A stretch of 64,000 bases of DNA from Nageia nagi (lineage: Eukaryota; Pinophyta), in contig JBITNC010000001.1 in NCBI GenBank assembly GCA_050084985.1, positions 185,876,001-185,940,000 on the forward strand. The letters run 5' to 3'. The notes beneath the pieces are model-generated. The model had not been told where the DNA came from. It saw only the letters and a list, made by a program, of their open reading frames with translations, and did no database searches. This document shows positions 1 to 10,115 of the stretch, one piece after another. The first letter of the stretch is position 1. Each line of letters opens with the position of its first letter. The translations under genes were made by a program, and so were the position numbers.

Positions 1-2690
1 AATAAGAATAATTTAATGAAACTTTTCATGAGTAAGATCAAGCTATAATGTTAAATCAATGAGGAAACAAACCCTTCTAGTAGAAATGAAAAGGTAAAAA
101 TCCCTTCCAATCAAATGATAAGAAAAAGAAAAGTTGCATGATTTATGACAACAAATGGCATGAATTACATAATTCCTAGTACAATTAATTTGCTCAATGC
201 TCTTTGAATAATAATAATCCAAAATAAAAATGGAAAATCCATCAAAATTAGGAGTATTAGAAATAAAGATGACCACAATGAAGACAATAATAAGATAGTG
301 TTGTAAACTATGTTAATGAAGGGACTAAAGATGTTTAAAATCTTATTTTTATTCATAAAGAGAACCCTTAAGTTGCATATACTTGGAATTTTGATTGTAG
401 TTCTTCTAAGCACATGATTGACCAAAAGGATTGGTTTTCTTCCTTGTATGATAACATAAATCCTAATCAAGTTCAATTAGATGATAACACATCCCATGAC
501 ATTAAAGGCAAGGGTGATTTTCATGTCCTACTTAGAAAGAAAATCTATTAGATAAAATAAGTCTTGTATGTACAAGGGCTCACAAAGAACCTCTTGTTAG
601 TTTCTTAGATGCAGGAGAATAATTTAAAGGTGGAATTTTATATTGTGAAAGGGGAAAAGATTTGCTTCATTTTTTATAATACCAAAGATATCAAATAGTA
701 GGAAAAGAAAAAGGAGTTGGGAGAATGTTTATGCTTGATGTTTTAGCTTACATAAATCAATCTCTTATTTTTCATATCATAGATGTGACTACTCTTTGGC
801 ACTGATAATTCAAACATATGAATCCAAACTACCTATCACTCTACAAAAGAAGGATATGGTACATGGTATTCCATCTCTTACTTTTCCTACTAATGTTTTT
901 TCTACTTACATAATAGTAAAATAGCACAAAATTTCATTTTATGATAGTACACATAATTCTAAAGGACCTCTTGATGTGATCCATATCAATTTGTGTGGAC
1001 CAATCTAGGCTAATATTTCTCACCTCAAATACTTCCTATTTTTTGTTGATGACTGCTCCAAAAAAATGTAGGTGTATTTCCTAAAGATAAAGGATAAGTT
1101 ATTTTCCTACTTTAGGGAATCCAAGGAACTTATGGACAAACAAATTGCTCATCATATCCATGTACTCCACTTAGATAAAGGGGGAATAACTATCACATGC
1201 ATTTTTTGCATTCTTGAAACAAAAATAATTCAATGATAGTTGATCATATCCTACAAACCACAACAAAATAGGGTTCATGAAAGGCAAAATTGAACCATTA
1301 TGAAAATGATAGGAAGCATGTTGAAATATACAAAAAATGGATGAAACTTTTTGGGCTGAAGTAGTTAATAGTATCATATATATGTTTAATAGGGTATTTA
1401 TAAAAGCTTTTGCTAGGATGATACCCTGAAGAAGCATGGTTATGAGCACAAAATAATATCTCACATATTTGAGTGTTTGGTTATACTACCTACATGCACA
1501 TTCCTAAGGAGTAAATAAATAATATTGATGAAAACTTATTGAGTTACATTCTTATTCAGTATGATAGTGAATCCAAAGCCTATAGACTCATGAATCTTAC
1601 TACTTGAAAAAGTTATATCAACAAATATGTAATCTTTTATGAGACTAGTGAATCTTCAACTAGTCAACCTGCAAAGATACCTAAATCTAACAATGGTCCC
1701 ATAATAAAATATTGATGGTGAGAGTGAATCTCTAGTTGCAAATTTGCCACTTGAAAATATTAAAAGATGTAAGTGGCACCAAAAGATATTGCATGATTCA
1801 AACTTGAGTGCTCTACCACATACTTTTAACTCTAGACTAAGGACACAAAGCATGGCTCATGAGGAAGTGAATTTGGTACTAATGAGCACAATTGTGAATA
1901 CACTTTAACTTTAAGTGGTTCATTAAGCCATAAAGCTACTATATTATAAGTTATCCATGGAGGATGAGTATGATACATTGATGAAAAATGGTACATGGAA
2001 GTTGGTAGATCTTCCACCAGGGAAGAAGGCCATTACATGCAAATAGGTGTTCATAACCAAGTACGAAGCTAATTGTATACTTGATAAGCATAAGTATTGT
2101 ATCATTACCAAAGGATATGCTCATTATGAAGGTATAAACTATGAAGATAATTTTTCTACCATGGTTAAGATGAAGACCATCAAAATTGCTTTTGCAATGG
2201 CAACACAATTTGACTACAGAATCCATAAAATGGATGTGAAGAGCACCCTCATGAAAGGATAATTAGAGGAAGAATTATATATTTAACAACATGAAGTATT
2301 TATGATTGATCCAAGAAAAATAAAAGTATATAGATTGATCAAGTCTTTGTATAACCTAAAATAGGCTCCATGAGCATAATACATGAAAATTGATTTCCAC
2401 CTACTGTAACATGAATTTAATAGGACTCCATGCTATCCTAACCTCTACCTTCAACAACATGTGGGGATATTATCATATTTGTACTATATGTTGATGATAT
2501 GGTTATCATAGGAAAAAGTAAGTAATTGATTACATCTTGCAAATATGACCTCAAAAGATCATTTAACATGACCTACCTTAGTTTACTTCACTATTTCCTT
2601 GGATTGGAGGTCTAATAGATGTAGGATTAGATATTTATTTTAAAAAATTGAAACAACTTTAGAAGTTAGATATACCTTAAATTTGAGGAG
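1..2690 (+). pseudogene. Decayed Ty1/copia gag-pol polyprotein (left end outside window)
   Basis: Remnant of a copia retrotransposon polyprotein read on the plus strand with many stops and frameshifts. In order I can read: a retropepsin region near 385-445 (WNFD followed by CSSSKHM, where copia has WxxDSGxSxHM); the GAG-pre-integrase motif near 561-608 (LYVQGLTKNLL, usual LYVPGLxxNLLS); integrase from about 951 (GPLDVIHINLCGPI) to 1480 (a degraded NRVxERxNRTIMxMxxSML stretch); and reverse transcriptase from about 1950 to 2640 (NGTWKLVDLPPGKKAI, HKMDVKSTLMKG, then YMLMIWLS where YVDDMVI is expected). The order PR-INT-RT is diagnostic of Ty1/copia. No open frame exceeds about 70 codons, so it is dead. 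The RNase H end and the 3' LTR are not visible; the trace fades at about 2690. Confidence 0.85.
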
Positions 2691-2744
2691 AGTTACTTCA
2701 AACTTACCAAGTAAAAATTTGAGAAGATTATGATAAGAATGGAT

Positions 2745-3230
2745 CTAATACCACTTGATGGAATTGAAATATTACATAAACCAAGATCACCTTGAAACTT
2801 CTCTAATAAATCTAACATTCATCCTTCTAGTAAAGTAATAATCAATTACACAAAAAATAACACATCATGTATAGTAGTTTCTTCATCTCTTAAGAGTACA
2901 TCCACTTTGAATCATCAATCTATTTCTTATCATAAAATAACTCTCCAAATTTTTAACAAAGCTCTTACAAGAGCATTCCTACAACTCTACAAGACAAGTA
3001 TTACTATGCTTGATCAAGTTACATAATAAGAGAGATACTTCTCTATTTATAAGAAGAAATCCATCCTTTAACTTTTCTTTTACCCAAAGGTAAGGTTAAA
3101 TGTGTTTCTATATTTATTCTTGTTTCTATATTTATTCTCTTAATATTTTAACGTAACTAAAGATACTTTAAGTATTAAATGAATTTATATTAAAAAGAAA
3201 TATTACATAGTATCACATTATAATTTTCAA
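2745..3230 (-). repeat. LTR-like sequence with TATA box (solo or partner LTR)
   Basis: Non-coding stretch that reads on the minus strand like the promoter half of a plant LTR: TATAAATA on the minus strand at 3044-3051, followed downstream by a GAGAAGTATCTCTC-type stretch. At its left edge the minus strand has TGGTATTAGATCC, close to the initiator-Met primer site TGGTATCAGAGC. A short duplication of 18 bp (GTTTCTATATTTATTCTT) lies at about 3104-3140. I found no second copy, so it may be a solo LTR. The boundaries are guesses. Confidence 0.35.
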
Positions 3231-3249
3231 TACCTTATCTCTTTGGATG

Positions 3250-6200
3250 ATATGATTTGAACTCAGATTATGCCTCTAGTGTGTTCAAAAGTGCATCATC
3301 GATTTCAAATGCATCAATATACCTAGAAGCTATCATGGAAAGGATAGGGTATGAGGAAAAATGATCATTTTTCTCCACATGAGAGTTGAGGTTAGCAAGG
3401 GTGTTGGGGCCAACATAGGCATGATACTTTCTAACTATTTTGACCTATTATGGGCTACCTAAGATCAACTTAACCATGTTTACTAACTAATTTTCTACCT
3501 CTAAATATGATTCTAGATCATTACTATAGGAAACTAGATTCTTCTTATTATTTTTGCAAGTAATTCCTCTTTTTCCTTCATTGGATTCAAAATTTTCTAT
3601 AGGTAATTCTTTGATCCCTTGATCATTCTTTATGAGTTCTTTGCCTCTATATTTTATAGATTCCATGTGCTACTAGATTAATGGTGCATGAAAATGCATA
3701 ATCCATATCTTCTTGTTAATATTTCTAAAAGTTGTGAATTGTATTCTATCTTCAACAATATTTGATTCTAATTTTGAAATATTTATGTTGTACAAAACTA
3801 TCTTTACATCATCATATTTAGATTCATATTGATGTTTATCACTAATGGAGTAGTTAAGAAAATGGATACACTCATCTTCACCTAAGTGTGGGTGCTGATA
3901 TTAGCATGAATGTTGGTGTGAGAGTGGATGTTAAACCTTCTTCATATTTTTGGATTTACCAAAACTTTTGATATCATATTTTATGACCTTATAACTAACT
4001 ATATATATATGCCAATACCTATTTCTTTTTATAATTACATGTTGTCACTAACTTCATCTTCTCTATCCTCTTCATGAATTTCTACATTTTTGTATGGAAT
4101 GATGGTGTTTCCCAATTATGCATTCATGTTTTTATTATCATATGTAGCCTCAATAATATATTATTATCCCTTATTATTTAATTTTATGATTCTATTCAAG
4201 GTGGATGGGATGCACCTCATAGGATGTATCCAAGGTCTATTAAGAAGTATATCATAGGGCATATTTTTATCAATCAGACATGTTATAACTTCCACTATCT
4301 TGACTCCCAACTAAATAGGAAACATGATATATATTGTACATGATCTTTTATCATTATCATAACCTATAATATTGTATTTCCTTCTTTTCAACCTAGACAT
4401 TAGCTTCTCTATAATTTGTTTTAAAACTTTAAGAGAGAAAATATTCAAACTTGTACCATCATTGACTAGTGTATTTTTTACTATATTTCCAATGATCTTG
4501 ATATATATATATATATCAAGATCATTGGAAATATAGTAAAAAATACACTAGTCAATGATGGTAAGTACTTATAAATGATGCTTTGGATAGGAAGTTCATC
4601 TTTGATGAATGTTAATATGTATTTGAAATAATCAACCATTCCTACCAATGTACTAGGTGAAATATCAATATCCACATCAACACCACTAAGTAATTTGAAT
4701 AAAGCCAACCTATGCTTTTCTGAAGTTGTAAATAACTCAAGCAAATTAATCTTAGCATTAATATTTTTTATATTTTGCAATATATTCTTATTACACTTTT
4801 ATTTCTTCTTTTCTTTAAGAAAGGGGTTATAATGTACCTCTTTTTTTTTTAGCAAAAATAGGATTAAGAATACTTTTCTTTGATCTTGTTGCTACATTGG
4901 ATGCCTTTTCTATTTCTAGTTTTGATTCTAAATCTAATTTCAACTTTATGCTAAAATCATCATCAAGCTCAATTGGTTCACCATTGTCCTTATAAAAATC
5001 ATATTAGCCATGTTGACAAGAGGAAGATCTTGATTATTAACTTTGATTGCATCATTATCATAGGATAATATTCCATTATCTAATAACCATTTTAATTTCT
5101 TCCTCATGGCATACCAAATAGTTGTATTATGTACCTTTACTTGATGATATTTGAAAAATTAATTTTTCTTATACCATATGGGTTTGTCATCATTAGGATC
5201 ATATTCTTTTCATTGAATTCTCTTGATCAAACCTTTTGCTATTCATAAAATAGTTGATTAGGATTTATAGCCAATGGATACATATATTTAGCATTTTTCC
5301 TATTTCTTAGCTTGTCTTGAGGTTTAGTTTTGATAGCATTAATAGAGGTATCACATTTCTTATTATAAGGCTTTATACCATTTTCTTTGTTGGAAGAGGA
5401 TGATGTATACTTAAGTTGATTTGATCTTAACAAAAAATATCTCTTTCCCAATAAGGATATGAACTATTAATATGATCAAGACCTTTTTCACCAATAATAG
5501 GATTAATGTTATCAAGGAATACCTTTGTAACAAAGTGATCATTCACCTTTTTCTCTATGGACCTCCAAACCTTGACATATATTGGAGTAAATTTATCCAA
5601 ACTTTCTAATTATCCTTTCTTGCAATGAATAAAATCTATCAATTCAATTGGTTTCTTCACATTACATTTTAAATGAGCCTTAAATTGATATTTTAATTGA
5701 TGATATGAAGAGATAGACTTAGGTTCCAAGCTATGAAACCACTTTCATGCTTTGTAGGTTAGGCTCATAGGAAAATACTTTGCTTTAAAATTATTGTTAA
5801 TGACATGTTTAAGCTCCATAATGTACTAAAAACCTTAAATATGAATAATAGGATCAATCTCACAATTGAATATTTTAAATTCTATATCCTTAACTATACC
5901 CACAAGAAAGGTATTGTGAATCTCCATACTCAAAGGATGGACTCTATTTTGTATTTGATATGAACTAGTCTTGAGCTTGTTCTCAAGCCTATCAATCCTT
6001 GATTCCATTTGTTTGAACTATGCTACTATTCAAGGCTCTAAATTTGAAGTATTATTCACAATATTGGAACTATTATTAGTGTTGATGGTAACAATTATAA
6101 TCATGTTTATGTGATGTTGTTTCATGTGCTATAATGTATGGTTAGTGTAGATGCCTTTTCTATAAGAGATTGAAATTTGGGAATTGCCCCTAATTTGGCC

Positions 6201-6330
6201 AATATTTTTAGAGTGATATTTGCCATATCTTGTATGCTTAGAAACTTCTTGATCAAATGCAAATAAGAACCCTAGGTCCCTTAGTGTGATAACAAAAAAT
6301 ATGGTTAGGTTTGAAAGCATTTTTTCCAAC
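3250..6330 (-). pseudogene. Decayed Ty3/gypsy gag-protease (element G)
   Basis: Minus-strand remnant of a gypsy polyprotein. A Gag core reads around 6090-5460 (YIMELKHV, then WFHSLEPKSISSYHQLKYQF, the usual plant Gag motif WxxxLxxxSIxsxxxLxxxF). A linker follows. The longest fragment (4481-4780, 99 aa) reads HRLALFKLL and DISPSTLVGMV, then DELP, the region before the retropepsin. The retropepsin itself reads at about 4520-4430 as VKNTLVNDGTSLNIFSL, where families have VDDGASxNICP; the catalytic Asp is Asn. The PYDILLNRPWIHPM block, usual LLGRPW, reads at about 4250-4200. Left of 4080 coding similarity becomes faint and I could not find RT, RNase H or integrase before 3250, so the element is truncated or never had them. 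A 110-bp palindrome has duplicated part of the protease. Confidence 0.7.
4454..4563. repeat. Perfect 110-bp palindrome
   Basis: Two 55-bp arms are exact reverse complements with no spacer, centred between 4508 and 4509 on an (AT)n core at 4497-4520. I checked the 47 outer positions of each arm pair base by base. The left arm carries the native minus-strand protease codons of element G; the right arm is the inverted copy. In DNA this degraded a perfect palindrome must be recent, or be a fold-back error in sequencing or assembly. Confidence 0.95.
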
Positions 6331-7122
6331 CCTAACTAAAAGAAGGAAATGTTATATAATTTGGGCACTAATATGTTGTGTTTGTTTAATTACCCCTAGG
6401 ATTTTAGTGTAAGTAAAACTAATAAACATAAGATTTATGTATGAATACCTAAGCTACCTAACTCAAATAAACATACATTATATATAGGAATAACAAAAAT
6501 GAAAATGATAGTAATAGTGTAATAATAAAATTAAGGTTTGAGTAAATAAAGATAAACAAAATAAAATCATGCATAAAAGGGATTGGAATCAAGTGTAAGA
6601 TAAATACATGCTTTTCTCTACTTGTGATAGAACTAATTATATACATAATAAATCTATCAAAATGAATTTACCTTGATGTGTGAATCCCATAGCTAAAAAT
6701 AGTAAGAATATTACCATAGGTGTTAGGTCACAAAATGGTAGCATAAGCACACACTCCAACATAGATGCTAGGGTTCTTAAGGAGTAGGATTCACCACCAA
6801 GGATGAATGAAAATAGAAATATCAATAAGGCAAAACAAAAATATAATTGAAAATGGATGGATAATAGATGTGCTCAAGTGGTAATAATATTATAATCTCA
6901 CCATTTAGAAATACCCAAGAGTAGGATACCAACTATCGAGTTGTAAATCATGATTTCTTTCCTAGTTTAGAGATGTTTACATTTATATAAGCATGAATGC
7001 CTACAAAATGATCCCTTGTAAGAAGTTTCAAGCATATGTGAGTGTATCTAACATAAAAATAATAGTACCACCTAAGTTAATTCTAATAATAATCCATAAC
7101 ATGATTAAAAGATTATTATAAT
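6331..7122. other. Non-coding stretch left of element A
   Basis: AT-rich sequence with no reading frame I trust. The only signal is a minus-strand TGGTATCC at about 6922-6929, resembling an initiator-Met primer site and placed where one for the gag of element G would be expected. I could not confirm an LTR to its right, because no second copy is visible. Confidence 0.4.
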
Positions 7123-7127
7123 GTAAT
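7123..7127. repeat. Target-site duplication of element A (left)
   Basis: GTAAT directly before the 5' TG of the LTR; the identical GTAAT follows the 3' LTR at 15795-15799. Five bases is the usual size for Ty3/gypsy integrases. Confidence 0.95.
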
Positions 7128-7328
7128 TGTAGATCCCTACATTAAAATTCTTGAAGAAGGGCCCGGGGTATTCTAATTATTATCATGAGTTCGCCTTAAT
7201 GTCCCCGGGAGCTATTCCGGAATAAATAAAAGGCTGGAGTCCGTGAGTAAACCTTTCCGGAATGAAAAGAAGAGGTCACGGAGAATAAGATAGACATATT
7301 TTGGCGAAGACCGAATTCCGGAACAAAA

Positions 7329-7813
7329 TGATGTCAGCAAGGCGGTCAGGTTTCGGCAAGGACCAAGTTCTGGAAAAAAATGAAGTAAGCACAAGTGCCT
7401 CCGGGAAACAAAGCATTCCAATATATGAAGATGACATCACAGAAAAGAAGAAGCTCATAATTGCAAAGGAAACCGGAGTCCGGAGGGGATGACGTCTGCA
7501 AGGAGTAACTTCGTATCCGGAGCCTTTGAGTAAAGCATTCCGGAGAAATAAGAAGGTGACGTCAGCAAGAAGGGACGAGGTTCACAGTTGCAAAGGAAAC
7601 CGGAGCCTGGAACAGATGACATCAGCAAAGAGAAATTTAGTATCCGGAACCAGCGAGCGGGAAATTCTGGAGATTCAAAGGTGACGTCACAAGGAGATAT
7701 AAAGTTTACATTCGTAAAGCAAACCGGAGCCCGGAATGGATGACATCATCAAGGAGCAATTTAGTGTCTGGAGCCAGTGAATAAAGAAGTCTGGAGATTC
7801 AAGGCTGACGTCA
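7329..7813 (+). promoter_or_regulatory. Array of eight TGACGTCA-like (bZIP) boxes in U3
   Basis: Octamers at 7329 (TGATGTCA), 7432 (TGACATCA), 7490 (TGACGTCT), 7557 (TGACGTCA), 7617 (TGACATCA), 7682 (TGACGTCA), 7741 (TGACATCA) and 7806 (TGACGTCA). After the first two they recur every 58-67 bp within a diverged tandem repeat that also carries CCGGAG motifs. TGACGTCA is the palindromic core bound by plant bZIP factors of the TGA and HY5 type, and TGACG is the half-site of as-1 elements. The last box is about 290 bp before the TATA box, so they are well placed as an enhancer. Binding is inference. Confidence 0.7.
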
Positions 7814-8102
7814 GGCGAAGGGGAAAAATTAACATTTGGGATTAAGACCGCGTCCAGAGGAAAATAGGCCGTAATGAAAGATCGAAGAGTCCGAGTTGGA
7901 GAATTGAACATTCCGGGAGAGAAGGAAGTCTGCAAAATACCTGAGTGCCATCATCAGGGAACCGAATCATCGGCGATCTGCCCAATTTTGTAACAGTCGG
8001 CCAAGTGTCATATGTAGGTGATATCAGTTCAAGAAGGCCAGAATCTTGCGGCTGTTTTGTAAACGTTTCTATTCTGTAATCTTGTAACTGTTATTAATAC
8101 AG

Positions 8103-8110
8103 TATAAATA
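8103..8110 (+). promoter_or_regulatory. TATA box of the 5' LTR promoter
   Basis: TATAAATA inside AGTATAAATATATG, about 290 bp downstream of the bZIP-box array. Transcription would be expected to start about 30 bp downstream, near AAACTAGGGTCGG, defining the U3/R border. Confidence 0.75.
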
Positions 8111-8452
8111 TATGAAAATAAAGAGAAACTAGGGTCGGAAGCCTAGTATTGCCCTTTTCATTTGTTCTCGAAGACCTGTAGCTTCAGTCCGGTACTATGA
8201 AACCATCTTGACCTTTCTTGTCTAGCACTCGTAATTGTTATTCTTAATTTGGTTACATTGTGGCAGCTTAGCTTGTTTCCTGAGTAATAGTTGCGGGTTG
8301 CTAGTATAACTGTGTCTGCTACATGGTAGAGTAGAAGCTGGGGAGCTATTCAGAGAGTGAGAACTTGTTCTGTGGCTGCGACACTAGATTCAGGCCAAGG
8401 TTTCGCACACTGCGAAAGCCCGCGCTGAACTAGTGATCTACCCCTTTGCTTT

Positions 8453-8536
8453 CTCTCTCGTTACCCTATCCCTTTACTTCCTCTCTCGTTACCCTATCCT
8501 TTTACTTCCTTTCTTGTTACCCTATCCTTTTGCTTG
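8453..8536 (+). repeat. Three 28-bp pyrimidine-rich tandem units in R/U5
   Basis: Units begin at 8453, 8481 and 8509; each contains GTTACCCTATCC and a C/T-rich remainder. They lie downstream of the TATA box and so would be in the RNA leader. The same units sit at 15545-15628 in the 3' LTR. Function unknown; one possibility is a binding site for pyrimidine-tract proteins. Confidence 0.85.
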
Positions 8537-8586
8537 AATCTCTCGCTCCCTACTCTTTTTATCTCTTTCCTGTTACTTTTTCTTTA

Positions 8587-8651
8587 CCCAATGGATAAGG
8601 AACTGACCTTCTCCGGAGATCAGGCTGCATACCACAGTCTGTTCGTGAACT
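8587..8651 (+). other. tRNA-Arg-like segment in U5
   Basis: CCCAATGGATAAGG at 8587-8600 matches the D-arm pattern typical of plant tRNA-Arg. Next comes a hairpin-capable stretch, CTGA at 8603-8606 and TCAG at 8620-8623, around CTTCTCC, which would place UCU in the loop. GTTCGTGAAC at 8641-8650 resembles a T-arm (B-box). The acceptor stem is not recognisable, so it is not a tRNA gene. It lies about 65 bp before a primer site that itself looks Arg-specific. The 3' LTR copy is at 15679-15743. Similarity is judged from memory of tRNA patterns. Confidence 0.4.
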
Positions 8652-8713
8652 ACTTTGGTTAAGATTGTTCCAGGCGCACATATTACACAATCTCAATCAA
8701 CAGTATTTCTTTT

Positions 8714-8731
8714 TGGCACGCCCGGTGGGAC
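8714..8731 (+). other. Primer-binding site, Arg-tRNA type
   Basis: TGGCACGCCCGGTGGGAC, starting 11 nt after the LTR end. It would pair with a tRNA 3' end of the form GTCCCACCGGGCGTGCCA, a pattern I associate with plant tRNA-Arg. The aligned site in old element B reads TGGTATGCTTGTTGGGAC (24009 onward), confirming that it is conserved. A second primer-like motif, TGGCGACTCTACTG at 8746-8759, resembles the Arg primer site described for Ogre-type elements; B also keeps that one (near 24123). Confidence 0.65.
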
Positions 8732-8849
8732 ACGAAGAAATTTATTGGCGACTCTACTGAAGCACCATCCATGGTATGTATTAAAGCAAATTATTTGTGA
8801 ATATCATAGGTGCTTTGAACCTGTCATTTTCTTTTGCAATCTAGAGTTT

Positions 8850-9890
8850 ATGTGGACAAGATCTAAAACTAGAGCAGCAAAAGAAGAACCAGAGTTTGGG
8901 AAGTTAGATACTCCTAGGAGAAAGACCCTGATCAAGTCCAAGTCTCTGAATAGTATCGACTCCCTAAAATCCTTTATCAAGCCAGAACCATCCAATCTTC
9001 ATACTAGAGATACCTTCCCTAAAATGGCTAATCCAGCTCAGAATATTTATCCGGAATGGGACAATGGGGTACCCATAGCTCTGGCGGTATTACATGATAT
9101 CCCAGCAAATGTTTTTAAAACCCTTCCAGAGTTTGATGCAACTTCAGAAAAAATGGCTTATGAGCACTGTGTGGATGTAGCCGGCCTAGCAAAGATTCAC
9201 AATATTCAGCATGAAGATATTATGGTGAGATTACTGGCTCAGTCTTTCAAAGGAAAGGTCCTGGATTGGTACAGGGGCCTTTCTAATGGATCCATCAGTA
9301 CCTGGGCTCAACTGGCAGAGCCTTTTATCCTGGAGTTTAATGAACTAGGGGATCCCTTTTCCTTGTTAACCCAGTTTACTTCAATCAAAAGGTTTGAACA
9401 AGAGAACATCCCGGATTTCAACATTAGATTCCAGAGAATGTGGACAAGAGTACCCATGCCAGTCAGGCCTCAGCAGTTTCAAGCTTTGATGTATTACCTG
9501 AGAGCCTTTCCTCCAGATCTCTCTCTGCAAATCCAAAATTCCGAAGTGAATACCTTTCCGGAGGTCTATAGACAAGCAGTATATGCTGAATCATGCCTTA
9601 TTGCAGTTGGGAAATTACCAAGCCGTATGCCAATGCCCTATTTCCCAATAACCACAACACAACAACAAATTTTGAGACCTCCGGTAATCAGTTCAGTTCT
9701 GCCTCTGGCTAATATTCCTGCCCCTGTTCAACCCTGGTCGTCAAATTTGCCAATTCCTAGAGCTCCCTTGGCCTTACCAGCTCCACATCAGCCTAATATG
9801 AACCAAGGATTAGCATCATCTACAGAAATTCAGGAACTCCGGAATTTGTGTAGAAATATGGCAAACCAGATTACCGTGTTGACCAGATAA
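8850..9890 (+). CDS. gag: Gag polyprotein of element A (main open part)
   Basis: Structural Gag protein that packages element RNA into cytoplasmic particles. The open frame extends back to an ATG at 8655, but that lies in the LTR before the primer site, so I take the ATG at 8850 (MWTRSKTRAAKEE). The retrotransposon Gag core reads across the middle: GKVLDWYRGLSNGSISTWAQ, FTSIKRFEQENIPDFNIRFQ, then FQALMYYLRAFPPDLSLQI, matching the plant gypsy Gag family. A Pro/Gln-rich segment and a short C-terminal helix (EIQELRNLCRNMANQI) follow. Element B keeps the same blocks (KTPYEHC, GKVFEWFRNL, IKRYPHESIYNFNLRFKK) at 24500-24790. The frame stops at TAA 9888, but similarity to a Gag C-terminus continues in frame beyond it (see next entry). 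Confidence 0.9.
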   Translation: MWTRSKTRAAKEEPEFGKLDTPRRKTLIKSKSLNSIDSLKSFIKPEPSNLHTRDTFPKMANPAQNIYPEWDNGVPIALAVLHDIPANVFKTLPEFDATSEKMAYEHCVDVAGLAKIHNIQHEDIMVRLLAQSFKGKVLDWYRGLSNGSISTWAQLAEPFILEFNELGDPFSLLTQFTSIKRFEQENIPDFNIRFQRMWTRVPMPVRPQQFQALMYYLRAFPPDLSLQIQNSEVNTFPEVYRQAVYAESCLIAVGKLPSRMPMPYFPITTTQQQILRPPVISSVLPLANIPAPVQPWSSNLPIPRAPLALPAPHQPNMNQGLASSTEIQELRNLCRNMANQITVLTR

Positions 9891-10115
9891 AATAATGCCA
9901 GAAGATATCCCTACCCTGCTGTAGAGAAAGCTCAACATGTGTTGAATGAGGACGTGGACCAAGCTTCCACTTTCGGGGCGGTTAATGGGTTGTGTTTGGC
10001 TTGTAATGATGCTCATGAATAAACAACCTGCCCTATTTTTCAATACCAAGAGTATCTGTCGAGGAGTGGAGGTATTCCTCCGCCTGGCGTGGCGGATGAC
10101 AAAGCCGAAACGTGA
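9891..10115 (+). pseudogene. Gag C-terminal extension behind in-frame stops
   Basis: In the same frame as Gag, codons continue through a second TAA (10020-10022) to TGA at 10113-10115. The segment reads YPYPAVEKAQHVL, then a knuckle-like CLACNDAHE-stop-TTC at 9993-10031 (C-x2-C-x3-H-x4-C; the standard CCHC has x4 before His), then GGIPPPGVADDKAE. Both TAA codons are one C-to-T change from CAA (Gln). This looks like the nucleocapsid end of a once longer Gag, cut off by two recent nonsense changes. Confidence 0.55.

Larger units (their letters stand above)
7128..8702 (+). repeat. 5' LTR of element A
   Basis: Starts TGTAGATCCC and ends AATCAACA; 1,575 bp. It contains an array of TGACGTCA-like boxes in U3 (7329-7813), a TATA box at 8103-8110, a pyrimidine-rich 28-bp tandem repeat (8453-8536) and a tRNA-Arg-like segment near its end (8587-8651). 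The CCGG-rich repeats around the boxes (CCGGAG variants) are where most differences from the 3' LTR lie. Confidence 0.97.

Noticed and set aside
43-476. Minus-strand frames at the left edge (77 and 103 aa)
   Set aside because: Antisense to the copia polyprotein remnant, which is readable on the plus strand through the retropepsin motif.
8461-8536. ACCCTATCC repeats as interstitial telomere sequence
   Set aside because: Period is 28 bp, not 7, and the repeat is confined to the LTR and present in both copies.
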